Assembly (NCBI RefSeq): GCF_018853445.1 | Contig: NZ_JABELD010000003.1 | Coordinates: 62,001 to 126,000 of the forward strand | From: Acidithiobacillus concretivorus | Lineage (GTDB): Bacteria > Pseudomonadota > Gammaproteobacteria > Acidithiobacillales > Acidithiobacillaceae | Direction: 5' to 3' | DNA: 64,000 nucleotides | Shown here: positions 8,831 to 18,835 of the stretch, in pieces | How the letters are laid out: each line of letters starts with the position of its first letter | How positions within the stretch are numbered: position 1 is the stretch's first letter | The notes under the pieces: model-generated | Database searches by the model: none | Told to the model about the DNA's origin: nothing | What the model saw: only the letters and a program-made list of their open reading frames with translations | Program-made: the position numbers and the translations under genes

Positions 8831-9654
8831 TTGAACAAAACATCGTATTTATTGGCGCAGGCAATATGGCGCGCGCCCTCATTTCCGGAATACGCCAGAT
8901 TGGCGTACCTGGTAGCCAGATTCAGGTACATGCACCCAGTACCCAGCGTCGTGAAGCCCTTGCCGAAGAGTTCGGTGTGCATAGCCGTCCTGCCAAGGCC
9001 GAAAAGCTGCCGCAAAACAGCCTGGTGATTTATGCCGCCAAGCCCAAACAGGTAGATGGGATTCTCAGCGAATGGCGGGAATCATTCGTGAATGCTGAAG
9101 TCCTCTTCATATCCGTTGCAGCGGGCATTTCCAGCCAACAAATGAGCGACTCCCTGGGAGAGAATGTGGCCGTAGTCCGCGCCATGCCCAATACGCCTTC
9201 GCAGGTGGGAGCGGGAGCGACGACCCTCTTCGCCCAGGCGACGGTCAAGGCATCGCAGTGCGACATCGTGCAGCAAATTTTCTCTGGAGTAGGCAAGGTG
9301 TTCTGGTTACATGATGAATCCCTGATGGACGCTGCTACCGCCCTGGCTGGCAGCGGTCCTGCCTATGTGTTGTTATTTCTGGAGGCGCTGGAAGATGCCG
9401 CCGTATTCCAGGGTCTGGATCGAGTCACCGCCCGGGCTTTGGCTTTACAAACGGTTTGGGGTACCGCCCAGATGGCAGCAGCCAGTGCTGCGAGCCCTAG
9501 TGAACTGCGCCATCAGGTCACCAGCCCTGGTGGTACGACCGCTGCCGGTTTGGCGGTCTGGGAAGAGCAGTTGCGGCCCCTGACCCAGCGTGCGCTGGCT
9601 GCTGCCGCCGCGCGCAGCCGTGCTTTAGGTCAGTCATTGAAGACTAAAGCATGA
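8827..9654 (+). CDS. proC: Pyrroline-5-carboxylate reductase
   Basis: Catalyses the last step of proline synthesis, NAD(P)H-dependent reduction of P5C. The 275-residue protein has an N-terminal dinucleotide fold (FIGAGNMARALISG), VVRAMPNTP in the middle, and the C-terminal signature running from LAGSGPAYV to SPGGTTAAGL. It is coupled to yggS through ATGA and overlaps yggT by four bases, giving the conserved yggS-proC-yggT cluster. Confidence 0.95.
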   Translation: MIEQNIVFIGAGNMARALISGIRQIGVPGSQIQVHAPSTQRREALAEEFGVHSRPAKAEKLPQNSLVIYAAKPKQVDGILSEWRESFVNAEVLFISVAAGISSQQMSDSLGENVAVVRAMPNTPSQVGAGATTLFAQATVKASQCDIVQQIFSGVGKVFWLHDESLMDAATALAGSGPAYVLLFLEALEDAAVFQGLDRVTARALALQTVWGTAQMAAASAASPSELRHQVTSPGGTTAAGLAVWEEQLRPLTQRALAAAAARSRALGQSLKTKA

Positions 9655-9932
9655 ATGAAATCAGCATAGAAGCCGCTCGCCTGACGGATCTGGTACTCAC
9701 CCTGCTGTTCTGGGCCATACTGATTCGCGCCATTTTATCCTGGGTCCAGCCGGATCCCCGTAACCCTATTGTCCATTTTCTGGACCGGGTTACCGGACCC
9801 ATTCTTTACCCCCTGCAGCGGATTATTCCTCCCATTGGCGGCATGGATCTCAGCCCTCTGGCGGCCCTTTTACTCATTGAGTTATTGAAAGGTCTGCTGG
9901 TCAATGCCATTCTGAACCTCGGCGGCGTTTAA
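9651..9932 (+). CDS. yggT: YggT family inner-membrane protein
   Basis: A 93-residue hydrophobic protein with two predicted membrane segments and the family motif [19 protein letters not shown] followed by a [18 protein letters not shown] stretch. YggT proteins are linked to osmotic tolerance and, in some bacteria, to cell division, but the molecular role is not settled. It overlaps proC by four bases and is about 37 bases before bioB, so bioB may be read from the same transcript. Confidence 0.9.
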   Translation: MNEISIEAARLTDLVLTLLFWAILIRAILSWVQPDPRNPIVHFLDRVTGPILYPLQRIIPPIGGMDLSPLAALLLIELLKGLLVNAILNLGGV

Positions 9933-9969
9933 TACGCCAGGCACCTCTCGACGCGAACCGGAAACTCAC

Positions 9970-10914
9970 ATGACACCTTCTCAGCACGCTTACAGTCTGG
10001 ACAGCATCCTTGAAATCTATGCACGTCCTTTCAACGATCTGATTTTTGAGGCGCAGCAAATTCATCGTCAGCATTTTGATGCGAATACCATCCAGTGTTC
10101 TACCTTATTGTCCATCAAAACCGGTGGTTGCCCGGAAGACTGTGGTTATTGCTCGCAAAGCGTACATCATGAAAACAGTCTGAAACCGGAAGCGCTCATG
10201 GATATTGAAGCCGTGCGCAGTGCTGCTGCTGCCGCTAAAGCCAACGGTGCGCAACGCCTGTGCATGGGGGCAGCCTGGCGTTCTCCGCACGACAAGGATA
10301 TTGAAAAAGTCGCCGCCATGATTCAGGTGGTCAAAGCGCACGGGCTGGAAAGCTGCGTCACCCTGGGCATGCTGAAAAGCGGGCAGGCAGAACGGTTGCA
10401 GGCTGCCGGACTGGATTACTACAATCACAATCTGGATACCTCCCCGGAGTTTTACGGCGAGGTCATTCATACCCGCAGTTTTCAGGATCGTCTGGATACT
10501 CTGGAAGCCGTCCGCGATGCCGGCATCAAAATATGTAGTGGCGGAATTCTGGGCATGGGTGAATCGCGTCGGGATCGGGCCCGGATGCTTCAGGTGTTAT
10601 CGCAACTGCCGCAGGCACCGGAAAGTATTCCCATCAACGCCCTGGTCCCTATTCCCGGCACGCCTCTGGAAGCGGCCACACCCATTGACGGTCTGGAATT
10701 TGTTCGCACCATAGCCGCTGCCCGGATCATTTTTCCACAAGCCTATGTCCGGCTTTCTGCAGGACGGGAAACCATGAGCGACGAATTGCAGGCCTTGGCC
10801 TTTCTGGCCGGCGCCAACAGTATTTTTCTGGGAGACCGTTTGCTGACCACCAGCAATGCCAGCAGCGGACATGACCAGATTTTATTTGAGAAGCTGGGGC
10901 TTCACGCCGGATAA
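9970..10914 (+). CDS. bioB: Biotin synthase
   Basis: Radical-SAM enzyme that inserts sulfur into dethiobiotin. The 314-residue protein has the cluster motif [11 protein letters not shown] near residues 53-63 for the 4Fe-4S/SAM site. Other family motifs are [33 protein letters not shown] and the substrate/2Fe-2S region RLSAGRETM. It sits about 11 kb from bioFHCD. A stem-loop follows seven bases after the stop. Confidence 0.96.
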   Translation: MTPSQHAYSLDSILEIYARPFNDLIFEAQQIHRQHFDANTIQCSTLLSIKTGGCPEDCGYCSQSVHHENSLKPEALMDIEAVRSAAAAAKANGAQRLCMGAAWRSPHDKDIEKVAAMIQVVKAHGLESCVTLGMLKSGQAERLQAAGLDYYNHNLDTSPEFYGEVIHTRSFQDRLDTLEAVRDAGIKICSGGILGMGESRRDRARMLQVLSQLPQAPESIPINALVPIPGTPLEAATPIDGLEFVRTIAAARIIFPQAYVRLSAGRETMSDELQALAFLAGANSIFLGDRLLTTSNASSGHDQILFEKLGLHAG

Positions 10915-10920
10915 GCAGAA

Positions 10921-10951
10921 AGCCCTCTGACCCATAAGGAATCAGAGGGCT
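10921..10951. terminator. Stem-loop between convergent bioB and pagL-like genes
   Basis: AGCCCTCTGA (10921-10930) pairs perfectly with TCAGAGGGCT (10942-10951) around an 11-base loop. It lies just after the bioB stop and 24 bases from the end of the convergent PagL-like gene, so it is probably shared. The trailing U-run is weak on the plus strand (TATTCAACTC). Confidence 0.7.
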
Positions 10952-10974
10952 TATTCAACTCAAAAAAACGCAAA

Positions 10975-11538
10975 TCAGGAATGCTCCCCAAAGGACAGGG
11001 GCATGGAATAATTGAGCATGATTTCATCTTCGCCCGGATCGCTATTCTTGATATAAGCATTCGAAATATGGGCGATTTTCAGACCGAAACGCGACTGATT
11101 GGCAAACTGGTAATCGAGGCTGAGCTCCAGACGAAACTGAAAAGTACCATCCAGATATTTACCCCGACCTTGATGATAACCACCCATGGCCAAAACGGGG
11201 GTCAGCACCCAGTGATCCCAGGCAACATCTGTGTAAAAGCCCGTATAACCCATAAAGCCGCCATTGGTATTGGCCATCAGGCCATAGACAGCACCCACCC
11301 CGAATAACTTGGCACCCGTTTGATATTCGAGGTTAATCTCTGGAAGTGTAGCATTGGTATAGCCTGGACCAGGAGTCACACCGGCCGCATTAAATGCGCC
11401 AAGACCAATATTAAAATACGAAGGACCGCCCTGAATCACGTGCAAACCTTCGCTATCTGCCAATGCTGGAGTTGCCGCCAATAATCCAAGAACGGCACCG
11501 CCTAAAATCCCCGTCCAGACCCACTGCTTATTTTTCAT
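10975..11538 (-). CDS. pagL: Outer-membrane lipid A 3-O-deacylase, PagL-like
   Basis: A 187-residue protein with a signal peptide (basic start MKNK, hydrophobic core, cleavage likely after ATPALA near residue 27), then a beta-barrel-type sequence with alternating hydrophobic strands. The C-terminal motif AHISNA (H157, S159) followed by DPGE matches the His-Ser-Glu region of PagL, which removes the 3-position acyl chain of lipid A. The start at 11538 has a strong AAGGAG site; an in-frame codon eight residues upstream is rejected. Divergent from the EmrA-like gene. Confidence 0.75.
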   Translation of the reverse strand: MKNKQWVWTGILGGAVLGLLAATPALADSEGLHVIQGGPSYFNIGLGAFNAAGVTPGPGYTNATLPEINLEYQTGAKLFGVGAVYGLMANTNGGFMGYTGFYTDVAWDHWVLTPVLAMGGYHQGRGKYLDGTFQFRLELSLDYQFANQSRFGLKIAHISNAYIKNSDPGEDEIMLNYSMPLSFGEHS

Positions 11539-11780
11539 GATTACTCCTTGTATCCAATTCATTCATACATCATCTTGCCGACTTGAAGTGTTTAGGTTAA
11601 GGTATCAACCGAACGGTCAGTATGCGATTTACTTTCGAGCCTGTCAAAATTTTGCAACAGGACTGAAGTTGAGCTACTGGCTTACCGGAACGCCCTTGAG
11701 CCTAGTATATACGGAATATTATGGTTCGTTGATGGGGCGCCACGGGAATTGGCTGCTGTTATTGCAACACAAGGAAAGCT
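11539..11780. promoter_or_regulatory. Intergenic region between pagL-like and emrA-like genes, with an ACCGAACGGT palindrome
   Basis: This 240-base divergent gap must hold both promoters. The perfect short palindrome ACCGAACGGT is at 11608-11617, followed by CAG. Related ACC-N4-GGTCA sites occur near the TetR gene (15275) and before sspA/lpxC (47292), so it is a candidate TetR-type operator. No convincing full promoter was identified. Confidence 0.3.
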
Positions 11781-12794
11781 ATGCGCTGGCTCAAACGCTT
11801 TTTGGTCCTGATCATTCTCATTATTGTCGCTTTCGGTGCCTATGCCTATTTTCAGATTGCCAATTATTACCCCAACACTGATGACGCCTACCTCCATGCC
11901 CATGTGGTCAATATTTCGCCACGAGTGACTGGACACATTGTCCATATTTATGTGCGCGACAATCAGGTGGTGCACGCTGGTCAAGCTCTGGTGAAAATTG
12001 ACCCGGAAGCCTACCAGTACGACGTACAAAAAGCCGAGGCAGAACTGGCTCAGGCAGAACGCCAGACGGGTGCTATTCAGGCCAACATTGCGGCAGCCGA
12101 GGCGCGAGTCAGTGCAGACCAGATCACCTACCAAAACGCCCAGCGCAATGCCCAACGCGCTGCCGCACTGGCTGCTCAAAAATATTTGTCTGCACAGGAA
12201 GCGGACAACCGGATGACGGCGGCAAAAGGGGCCATGGCCCAATGGCAAGCCGAAAAAGCCAATTTGTCTGCCACCCGCGCCCAACAAAGCCTCAATGCTG
12301 CCCGAATCGCCGCAGCCAAGGCCGCATTGGGTACCGCCAAAATGTATCTCGCGGAAACGACTTTATATGCGCCCATCACGGGAGTAGTCAGCAAAGTCGA
12401 CAAAATTCATGTGGGTGATGTCGTCAGCATCAACCAGGATCTTTTCCCGTTGATTGGTAATGCTGAATACTGGGTGGAAGCCAATTACAAGGAAACCGAT
12501 CTGAATCGGGTTCATCCTGGGCAGACTGCCAGTATCCAGGTAGACATGTACCCCAACCACAAATTCAAGGGAAAAGTGGTCAGCCTCAGCGGCGGGGCCG
12601 GCAATGCTTTTTCCTTGTTACCACCGGAAAATGCGACAGGCAACTGGGTAAAGGTCACGCAACGGGTACCCGTACGGGTGATGATTACCAATCCTGATCC
12701 AAAACTGCCCTTACGTATTGGTACCAGCGCTTCGGTCACCATCAACACTGGCGGCGCACCGGATTGGGTCAAGTTTCTGAAGCCGATTCTGTAG
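11781..12794 (+). CDS. HlyD/EmrA-type membrane fusion protein
   Basis: Periplasmic adaptor of a tripartite efflux or secretion system. The 337-residue protein has one N-terminal membrane helix (residues about 5-25), then the TDDAYLHAHVVNISPRVTGH biotinyl-lipoyl half-motif of EmrA-like proteins. A long alanine/glutamine-rich coiled coil covers about residues 80-190. The second lipoyl half (LYAPITGVVSKV) and a beta-barrel follow. An AAGGAAAGC site precedes the ATG. No EmrB-type transporter or TolC-like gene is adjacent, so it is an orphan here. The stop is three bases before a palindromic repeat element. Confidence 0.85.
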   Translation: MRWLKRFLVLIILIIVAFGAYAYFQIANYYPNTDDAYLHAHVVNISPRVTGHIVHIYVRDNQVVHAGQALVKIDPEAYQYDVQKAEAELAQAERQTGAIQANIAAAEARVSADQITYQNAQRNAQRAAALAAQKYLSAQEADNRMTAAKGAMAQWQAEKANLSATRAQQSLNAARIAAAKAALGTAKMYLAETTLYAPITGVVSKVDKIHVGDVVSINQDLFPLIGNAEYWVEANYKETDLNRVHPGQTASIQVDMYPNHKFKGKVVSLSGGAGNAFSLLPPENATGNWVKVTQRVPVRVMITNPDPKLPLRIGTSASVTINTGGAPDWVKFLKPIL

Positions 12795-12796
12795 GA

Positions 12797-12986
12797 CTAA
12801 AGCGGCAGTGGGGCTGAGAGCTTTGCAGCGACTTTGTCCCGCGCCGTTGTTGTTCTTGGTGAAATCCTGCGCCCGTCAGGAGAGCTGTTTGAGCCCAAAG
12901 GGCGAGTTCTCTCCTGACAGCAGGATGAGCCTTAGAACAACAGGCAAGGGACGTTGGAGCAAAAAGCTCTCAGGCCCACTGCCGCT

Positions 12987-12990
<4 letters not shown>
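12797..12990 (+). repeat. Long palindromic dispersed element, copy A
   Basis: 194-bp element filling the gap between convergent genes. The outer arms 12797-12824 and 12963-12990 are complementary at 27 of 28 positions. Nested complementary segments continue inward: 12836-12840 with 12948-12952, 12848-12856 with 12934-12942, 12864-12870 with 12920-12926, 12875-12884 with 12909-12918, and GCCC/GGGC (12893-12896 and 12900-12903) around AAA. The element could thus fold into one long rod. A near-identical core occurs inverted at 30349-30485. The right arm carries the stop codon of the HAD phosphatase gene. Confidence 0.9.
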
Positions 12991-15218
<2,228 letters not shown>

Positions 15219-15395
15219 AACATTCCCTCAGCGATCTCTTTCCACATATTATCAGCCAGTTGAAAAACACCCGACCAATCGGTCAATATCCGGTCAGTGT
15301 AGCATCAACAAAAGCGATTGTCGCTTTACAGTAAAAATCTAACGGTTATCCTTGGCATTCATCCTTAAGATCGGTCACTGAAAAAGGAAGCTCCC
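15219..15395. promoter_or_regulatory. Divergent regulatory region with GACC-N4-GGTC operator candidate
   Basis: Gap between the TetR gene (minus) and a membrane-protein gene (plus). GACCAATCGGTC at 15273-15284 is a 4+4 inverted repeat, followed by a second half-site CCGGTCAGT at about 15290-15298. The position between divergent genes suits TetR-type control of both. No clear -35/-10 pair was identified. Confidence 0.4.
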
Positions 15396-16334
15396 ATGTT
15401 TAGTCATTCTCCCAGTCAGGGGGACCTGTCTTTTTCGCTGTTGCTGCGGGCATTACGGGGAATCACTCTCTGGCAGCCAATTTTGGTGTATGTTCTCGCC
15501 GTTTTTATGGGCATGGCGGGCCTCGAATTTTTTGTGCAATGGCCCGGCGGAATGATTGGTGCCAGCATCGGAATGCTGATTTTGTTCATCAGTTTTGGTG
15601 TGGGGTATTTAGGGGCTGGCGGGGTACTATTACATGAAGCCCGAGGTGATTCATTACCTGGGATTTTGCGCAGTCTCCGCTTTGGCTTAAGATCGCTACC
15701 CCGGCTGATTGGCTTGCTGATCATTGAAAGTCTTTTGCTCTTTGGCATTTTTGTGGTCGAGTTACTGGGATTCATGGCCTGTAAAATACCAGGAATAGGA
15801 GCGATTTTGTTTGTACCGCTTTTCCCGGTAGCCATGTTGATAAATGCCGTGGTTTTCGTTCTGGCCATCATTGTTTTTAATCTGTCCGGTCCGGCTCTTT
15901 GGCATGGCGAATCTGTCAGCAACTCCCTGCGCCACACTATTGGTATTGCCCGTAACAAACCCGGCTCCATTTTGCTGATGATGTTGTTACTCGGGGTGCT
16001 ATCTACTGGTCTGGCGGTCATTATCGCCGTCATCCTTTACACCGGATACAGTATGGCACTGTCCGCTGCGGCCCCAGCTCTGGCCAGCGAACTGAGCCGT
16101 AGCGCCGATATGTTTTGGCAGATGATGGATGCGATTACGGGAAACCCTTTTATGCTGGACCATGCAACGCATTCCAGCGTCACCGCGAATACTGCCCTGT
16201 ATAATGTCGGACTCAGCATGGGGATGGGCGTTGCCACCGCATTGGTTTTCATTATACCGAATATCGTATTTTTGCTAGGGATGGCCCATATTTATATCGA
16301 GGCCCTTGAACTGGTTGCTCCTGAGGATGTCTAA
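15396..16334 (+). CDS. Polytopic membrane protein of unknown function
   Basis: 312 residues with about six hydrophobic membrane spans (near residues 25-45, 50-75, 100-130, 135-165, 190-220 and 270-300). There is a short cytoplasmic-looking basic segment, RSLRFGLRSLPR. I do not recognise a characterised family; general resemblance is to BPSS1780-type membrane proteins of proteobacteria. An AAGGAAG site gives a confident start. It overlaps the next gene by eight bases and may be controlled by the divergent TetR regulator. No substrate or catalytic motif is visible. Confidence 0.7.
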   Translation: MFSHSPSQGDLSFSLLLRALRGITLWQPILVYVLAVFMGMAGLEFFVQWPGGMIGASIGMLILFISFGVGYLGAGGVLLHEARGDSLPGILRSLRFGLRSLPRLIGLLIIESLLLFGIFVVELLGFMACKIPGIGAILFVPLFPVAMLINAVVFVLAIIVFNLSGPALWHGESVSNSLRHTIGIARNKPGSILLMMLLLGVLSTGLAVIIAVILYTGYSMALSAAAPALASELSRSADMFWQMMDAITGNPFMLDHATHSSVTANTALYNVGLSMGMGVATALVFIIPNIVFLLGMAHIYIEALELVAPEDV

Positions 16335-16635
16335 TTTGCTAATGAAAAAATGGTTACACCAACTGGAAATTGAAAAAAACCGCTGCCAAAGTTGTGGCAT
16401 GCCCTTACAGTTTGACCCGCAAGGCGGCGGTACGGAAAGCGATGGCAGCCACAGCCGGGATTACTGCAGTTACTGCTATGCAGATGGCGCCTTCAAGGAC
16501 CCTCAATTAACCCTGGAAGCCATGCAACAGCGAGTCAGGCAATTGATGCGCAACAGACAGGCACCTTGGTATGTTCGTGCCTATATGGCCCATCGGGTAC
16601 CCATGTTAAAGCGGTGGCGCAGCTGCAAACGCTAA
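16327..16635 (+). CDS. Small zinc-ribbon protein
   Basis: 102 residues. The N-terminal half has CQSCGMPL, then GTESDGSHSRDYCSYCYADGAF, a four-cysteine pattern typical of the putative zinc-ribbon domain often found with transcription or transferase-like proteins. The rest is basic and unassigned (LMRNRQAPWYVRAY). The start at 16327 overlaps the upstream membrane-protein gene; ATG at 16342 is a possible alternative with GAGG further upstream. The overlap suggests cotranscription. A strong bidirectional terminator follows 17 bases after the stop. Confidence 0.7.
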   Translation: MSNLLMKKWLHQLEIEKNRCQSCGMPLQFDPQGGGTESDGSHSRDYCSYCYADGAFKDPQLTLEAMQQRVRQLMRNRQAPWYVRAYMAHRVPMLKRWRSCKR

Positions 16636-16652
16636 TGACTGACATACAAACA

Positions 16653-16686
16653 AAAAGCCCCCGAATTCAGTAATTCGGGGGCTTTT
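16653..16686. terminator. Bidirectional intrinsic terminator
   Basis: A perfect 15-bp stem: AAAAGCCCCCGAATT (16653-16667), loop CAGT, AATTCGGGGGCTTTT (16672-16686). The A-run and U-run on either side of the GC core make it functional on both strands. It sits between the convergent zinc-ribbon gene and the coiled-coil gene. Confidence 0.93.
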
Positions 16687-16698
16687 AACTACAGAAAA

Positions 16699-17067
16699 TT
16701 AGAGCGCGCTACGCGGACGCCGTCCACGACGTGGCTTTAGTTCCTGCATCAATGCATTTCCATGGGATTCCAGTTCCTGCAGCGCATGATGGTTATCGCC
16801 TACACGATCCCGTACTTCGGCAATAGCTGCCAGAATCTGGGTAGGCTCCCAATCAGGTACCAGGCGGGAAACGCGATCCATCAAAGAACGCCGTTGTGCT
16901 TCACGTTCGCGTTTGGCACGGGGATTTTCCTGCAGGGACTTTTTCTGCTGCTCAATTTTGGCCAATTGCTCGCGCAGGCGCAATTCCGTTTGACGTTGCT
17001 TTTCTTCCAAATCAGCAAGACGCTCTTCGGCACTACGACGATGACGTTTTTTTGTTTGAGATTCCAT
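16699..17067 (-). CDS. Small basic coiled-coil protein, unknown
   Basis: 122 residues, highly charged. Residues about 10-55 are a heptad-rich coiled coil (AEERLADLEEKQRQTELRL followed by REQLAKIEQQKK). The C-terminus is strongly basic (LKPRRGRRPRSAL), which would suit nucleic-acid binding. I do not recognise a family. It stands alone between a strong terminator and the ferredoxin-reductase gene, with CAGGAGTGA before the ATG as a plausible ribosome-binding site. A phasin-like or nucleoid-associated role is conceivable but unsupported. Confidence 0.65.
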   Translation of the reverse strand: MESQTKKRHRRSAEERLADLEEKQRQTELRLREQLAKIEQQKKSLQENPRAKREREAQRRSLMDRVSRLVPDWEPTQILAAIAEVRDRVGDNHHALQELESHGNALMQELKPRRGRRPRSAL

Positions 17068-17131
17068 ACCCGCTCACTCCTGAAAAAAATAAGTTGAAAT
17101 TTTGGCTAAAGTCGCCAATAAAATTATTATG

Positions 17132-18148
17132 TCAGCTTGTTTTTGCTTTGGCAAATACAAATGCGTCTGCGAATATATGTTCTGAATCCAATCCTGCCTG
17201 AGCTAAAGCGGCGGATAAAGAAAAAACCATATCCGGATGACCGCAAATATAAGCATCAAAAGCACTGGCATCAGGAAAGTCTTTAATCACCTGCTCTGTT
17301 ACATATCCCGTAGGACCCGACCAATGGCTATCCGGTTGTGAGACAATTTTAGTCAGATTAAAATGGCTATGGAGCGACTGCCACTCCTGTAACAGATCTT
17401 CATAATAAAAATCTTCAGAATGGCGGACGCCCCAATAAAAGTGAATGGGCCGTATTGAGCCTTGAGCAAAAAGCGATTCCAGCATCCCCTTGATCGGCGC
17501 GAAGCCTGTTCCTGTAGCCACCATCAACAACGGTCGGGTTGATTCCTGGCGAACAAAAAAAGTGCCCAAAGGTCCCTCAAATCGCACAATATCCTTTTCT
17601 TTCATTGCTGAAAAAACGTGCCCGGTGAATGCACCACCCTCTACTTTCTTAATATGCAATTCCAGCAAAGCGTCGTCATTAGGGGTATTCGCCAGCGAGA
17701 AACCCCGGCGCGCGCCATCCTTCAAAAGAATGTCTATATACTGACCGGGAAGGAACTGCAGGCGCTCTGTACTGGGTATTTTGAGGAACAGTGCGCGCAC
17801 GTCCGGCGCCACATCCTCTATTTTAGCTACCCGTGCCGGCAGGGTTTTAATCTGAATATCCTTGGCTGCACCTATTTCGCGCACTTCAATTTTCAGATCA
17901 GAAAGCGGTATAGCCTGGCAAAACAGGGCCAAACCGTCCACTTTTTCTGCTTCACTGAGCACTTTTTCTTCAATATCCCCATAATCTACAGTGCCACTTA
18001 AAATGCGCCCCTTACAGGTTGCACAAGTACCATTGCGACAGCTGTAGGGAATATTAAAGCCATGACGCAGTGCTGCCTCGAGTATGGTTTCATCACTATC
18101 GCAATCCATCTCGTGACCGCTGGGTTCAATTGTCAGACGATAAGGCAT
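17132..18148 (-). CDS. 2Fe-2S ferredoxin/FAD-NAD(P)H reductase (CDP-6-deoxy-glucoseen reductase type)
   Basis: A 338-residue fusion. The N-terminal plant-type ferredoxin domain has cysteines C37, C42, C45 and C77 (YSCRNGTCATCKG and FCQA). The FAD-binding barrel has the RGFSLANTP motif. The C-terminal NAD(P) domain has ATGTGFAPIKGML and YICGHPDMV. Such proteins pass electrons from NAD(P)H to an oxygenase or dehydratase; the usual annotation is AscD-type, but no partner enzyme is adjacent. A role in deoxysugar synthesis is therefore only a family label. Confidence 0.85.
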   Translation of the reverse strand: MPYRLTIEPSGHEMDCDSDETILEAALRHGFNIPYSCRNGTCATCKGRILSGTVDYGDIEEKVLSEAEKVDGLALFCQAIPLSDLKIEVREIGAAKDIQIKTLPARVAKIEDVAPDVRALFLKIPSTERLQFLPGQYIDILLKDGARRGFSLANTPNDDALLELHIKKVEGGAFTGHVFSAMKEKDIVRFEGPLGTFFVRQESTRPLLMVATGTGFAPIKGMLESLFAQGSIRPIHFYWGVRHSEDFYYEDLLQEWQSLHSHFNLTKIVSQPDSHWSGPTGYVTEQVIKDFPDASAFDAYICGHPDMVFSLSAALAQAGLDSEHIFADAFVFAKAKTS

Positions 18149-18224
18149 GTTTTGCCCCTCTTAAAAATGGTAGATGCCAATATTCTAACAGAAGCACCGG
18201 ATGTTGACTGCTGTTGCAACAACT

Positions 18225-18830
18225 TCAGGGATATTCCCGATTAAGGTCAAACCCGTTCACTATCTTGCAAAATAATTCTGCCGTCTGGCGCGCATCATAT
18301 AACGCCGAATGTGCCTGTTCATGATCCCAGGATAAACCTGCGGCCAGTGCCGCTTTGGCCAGTACCGTTTCACCATAAGCGAGACCCGCCAGGCTGACTG
18401 TGTCAAAAGTACTGAACAAATGAAATGGGTTGTTTTTCACTGCAGAGCGTTTTTCTGCCGCCTTGATAAAAGACAAATCAAAGGCAGCATTGTGACCTAC
18501 CAGAATCGCCCTCCGGCACTGTGCAGCCTTTACCGCCGTACGAATGGCCCGAAAAATACCGCGCAGCGCTTCTTCTTCAGAAACCGCTCCGCGCAATGGC
18601 TGAAAAGGATCAATTCCGGTAAAAGCCAGTGCCGCTGGGTCAAGCACCGCGCCCGTAAAGGGCATAACGTGAAAATGATGACTGGCTACCGGTTTCAGTT
18701 GTCCCACTTCGCCACCAATAATGACCGCTGCCACCTCCAGCAGGGCATTACGCTCCGGGTCAAAACCCGCCGTCTCCACATCAACCACTACGGGCAAAAA
18801 ACCACGAAAACGTCCAGCTAGTGCGGCCAT
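18225..18830 (-). CDS. rnt: Ribonuclease T
   Basis: DEDDh 3'-5' exoribonuclease that trims tRNA and other stable RNAs. In the 201-residue protein the first acidic pair is in VVVDVETAGFDP (D17, E19). The third acidic residue is in LVGHNAAFDLSFI, and the C-terminal His/Asp pair is in HEQAHSALYDARQTAELF. The RNase T-specific HFHVMPF-LDPAALAFTGI region is present. It lies five bases after fetB on the same strand. Confidence 0.92.
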   Translation of the reverse strand: MAALAGRFRGFLPVVVDVETAGFDPERNALLEVAAVIIGGEVGQLKPVASHHFHVMPFTGAVLDPAALAFTGIDPFQPLRGAVSEEEALRGIFRAIRTAVKAAQCRRAILVGHNAAFDLSFIKAAEKRSAVKNNPFHLFSTFDTVSLAGLAYGETVLAKAALAAGLSWDHEQAHSALYDARQTAELFCKIVNGFDLNREYP

Positions 18831-18835
18831 ATCAA

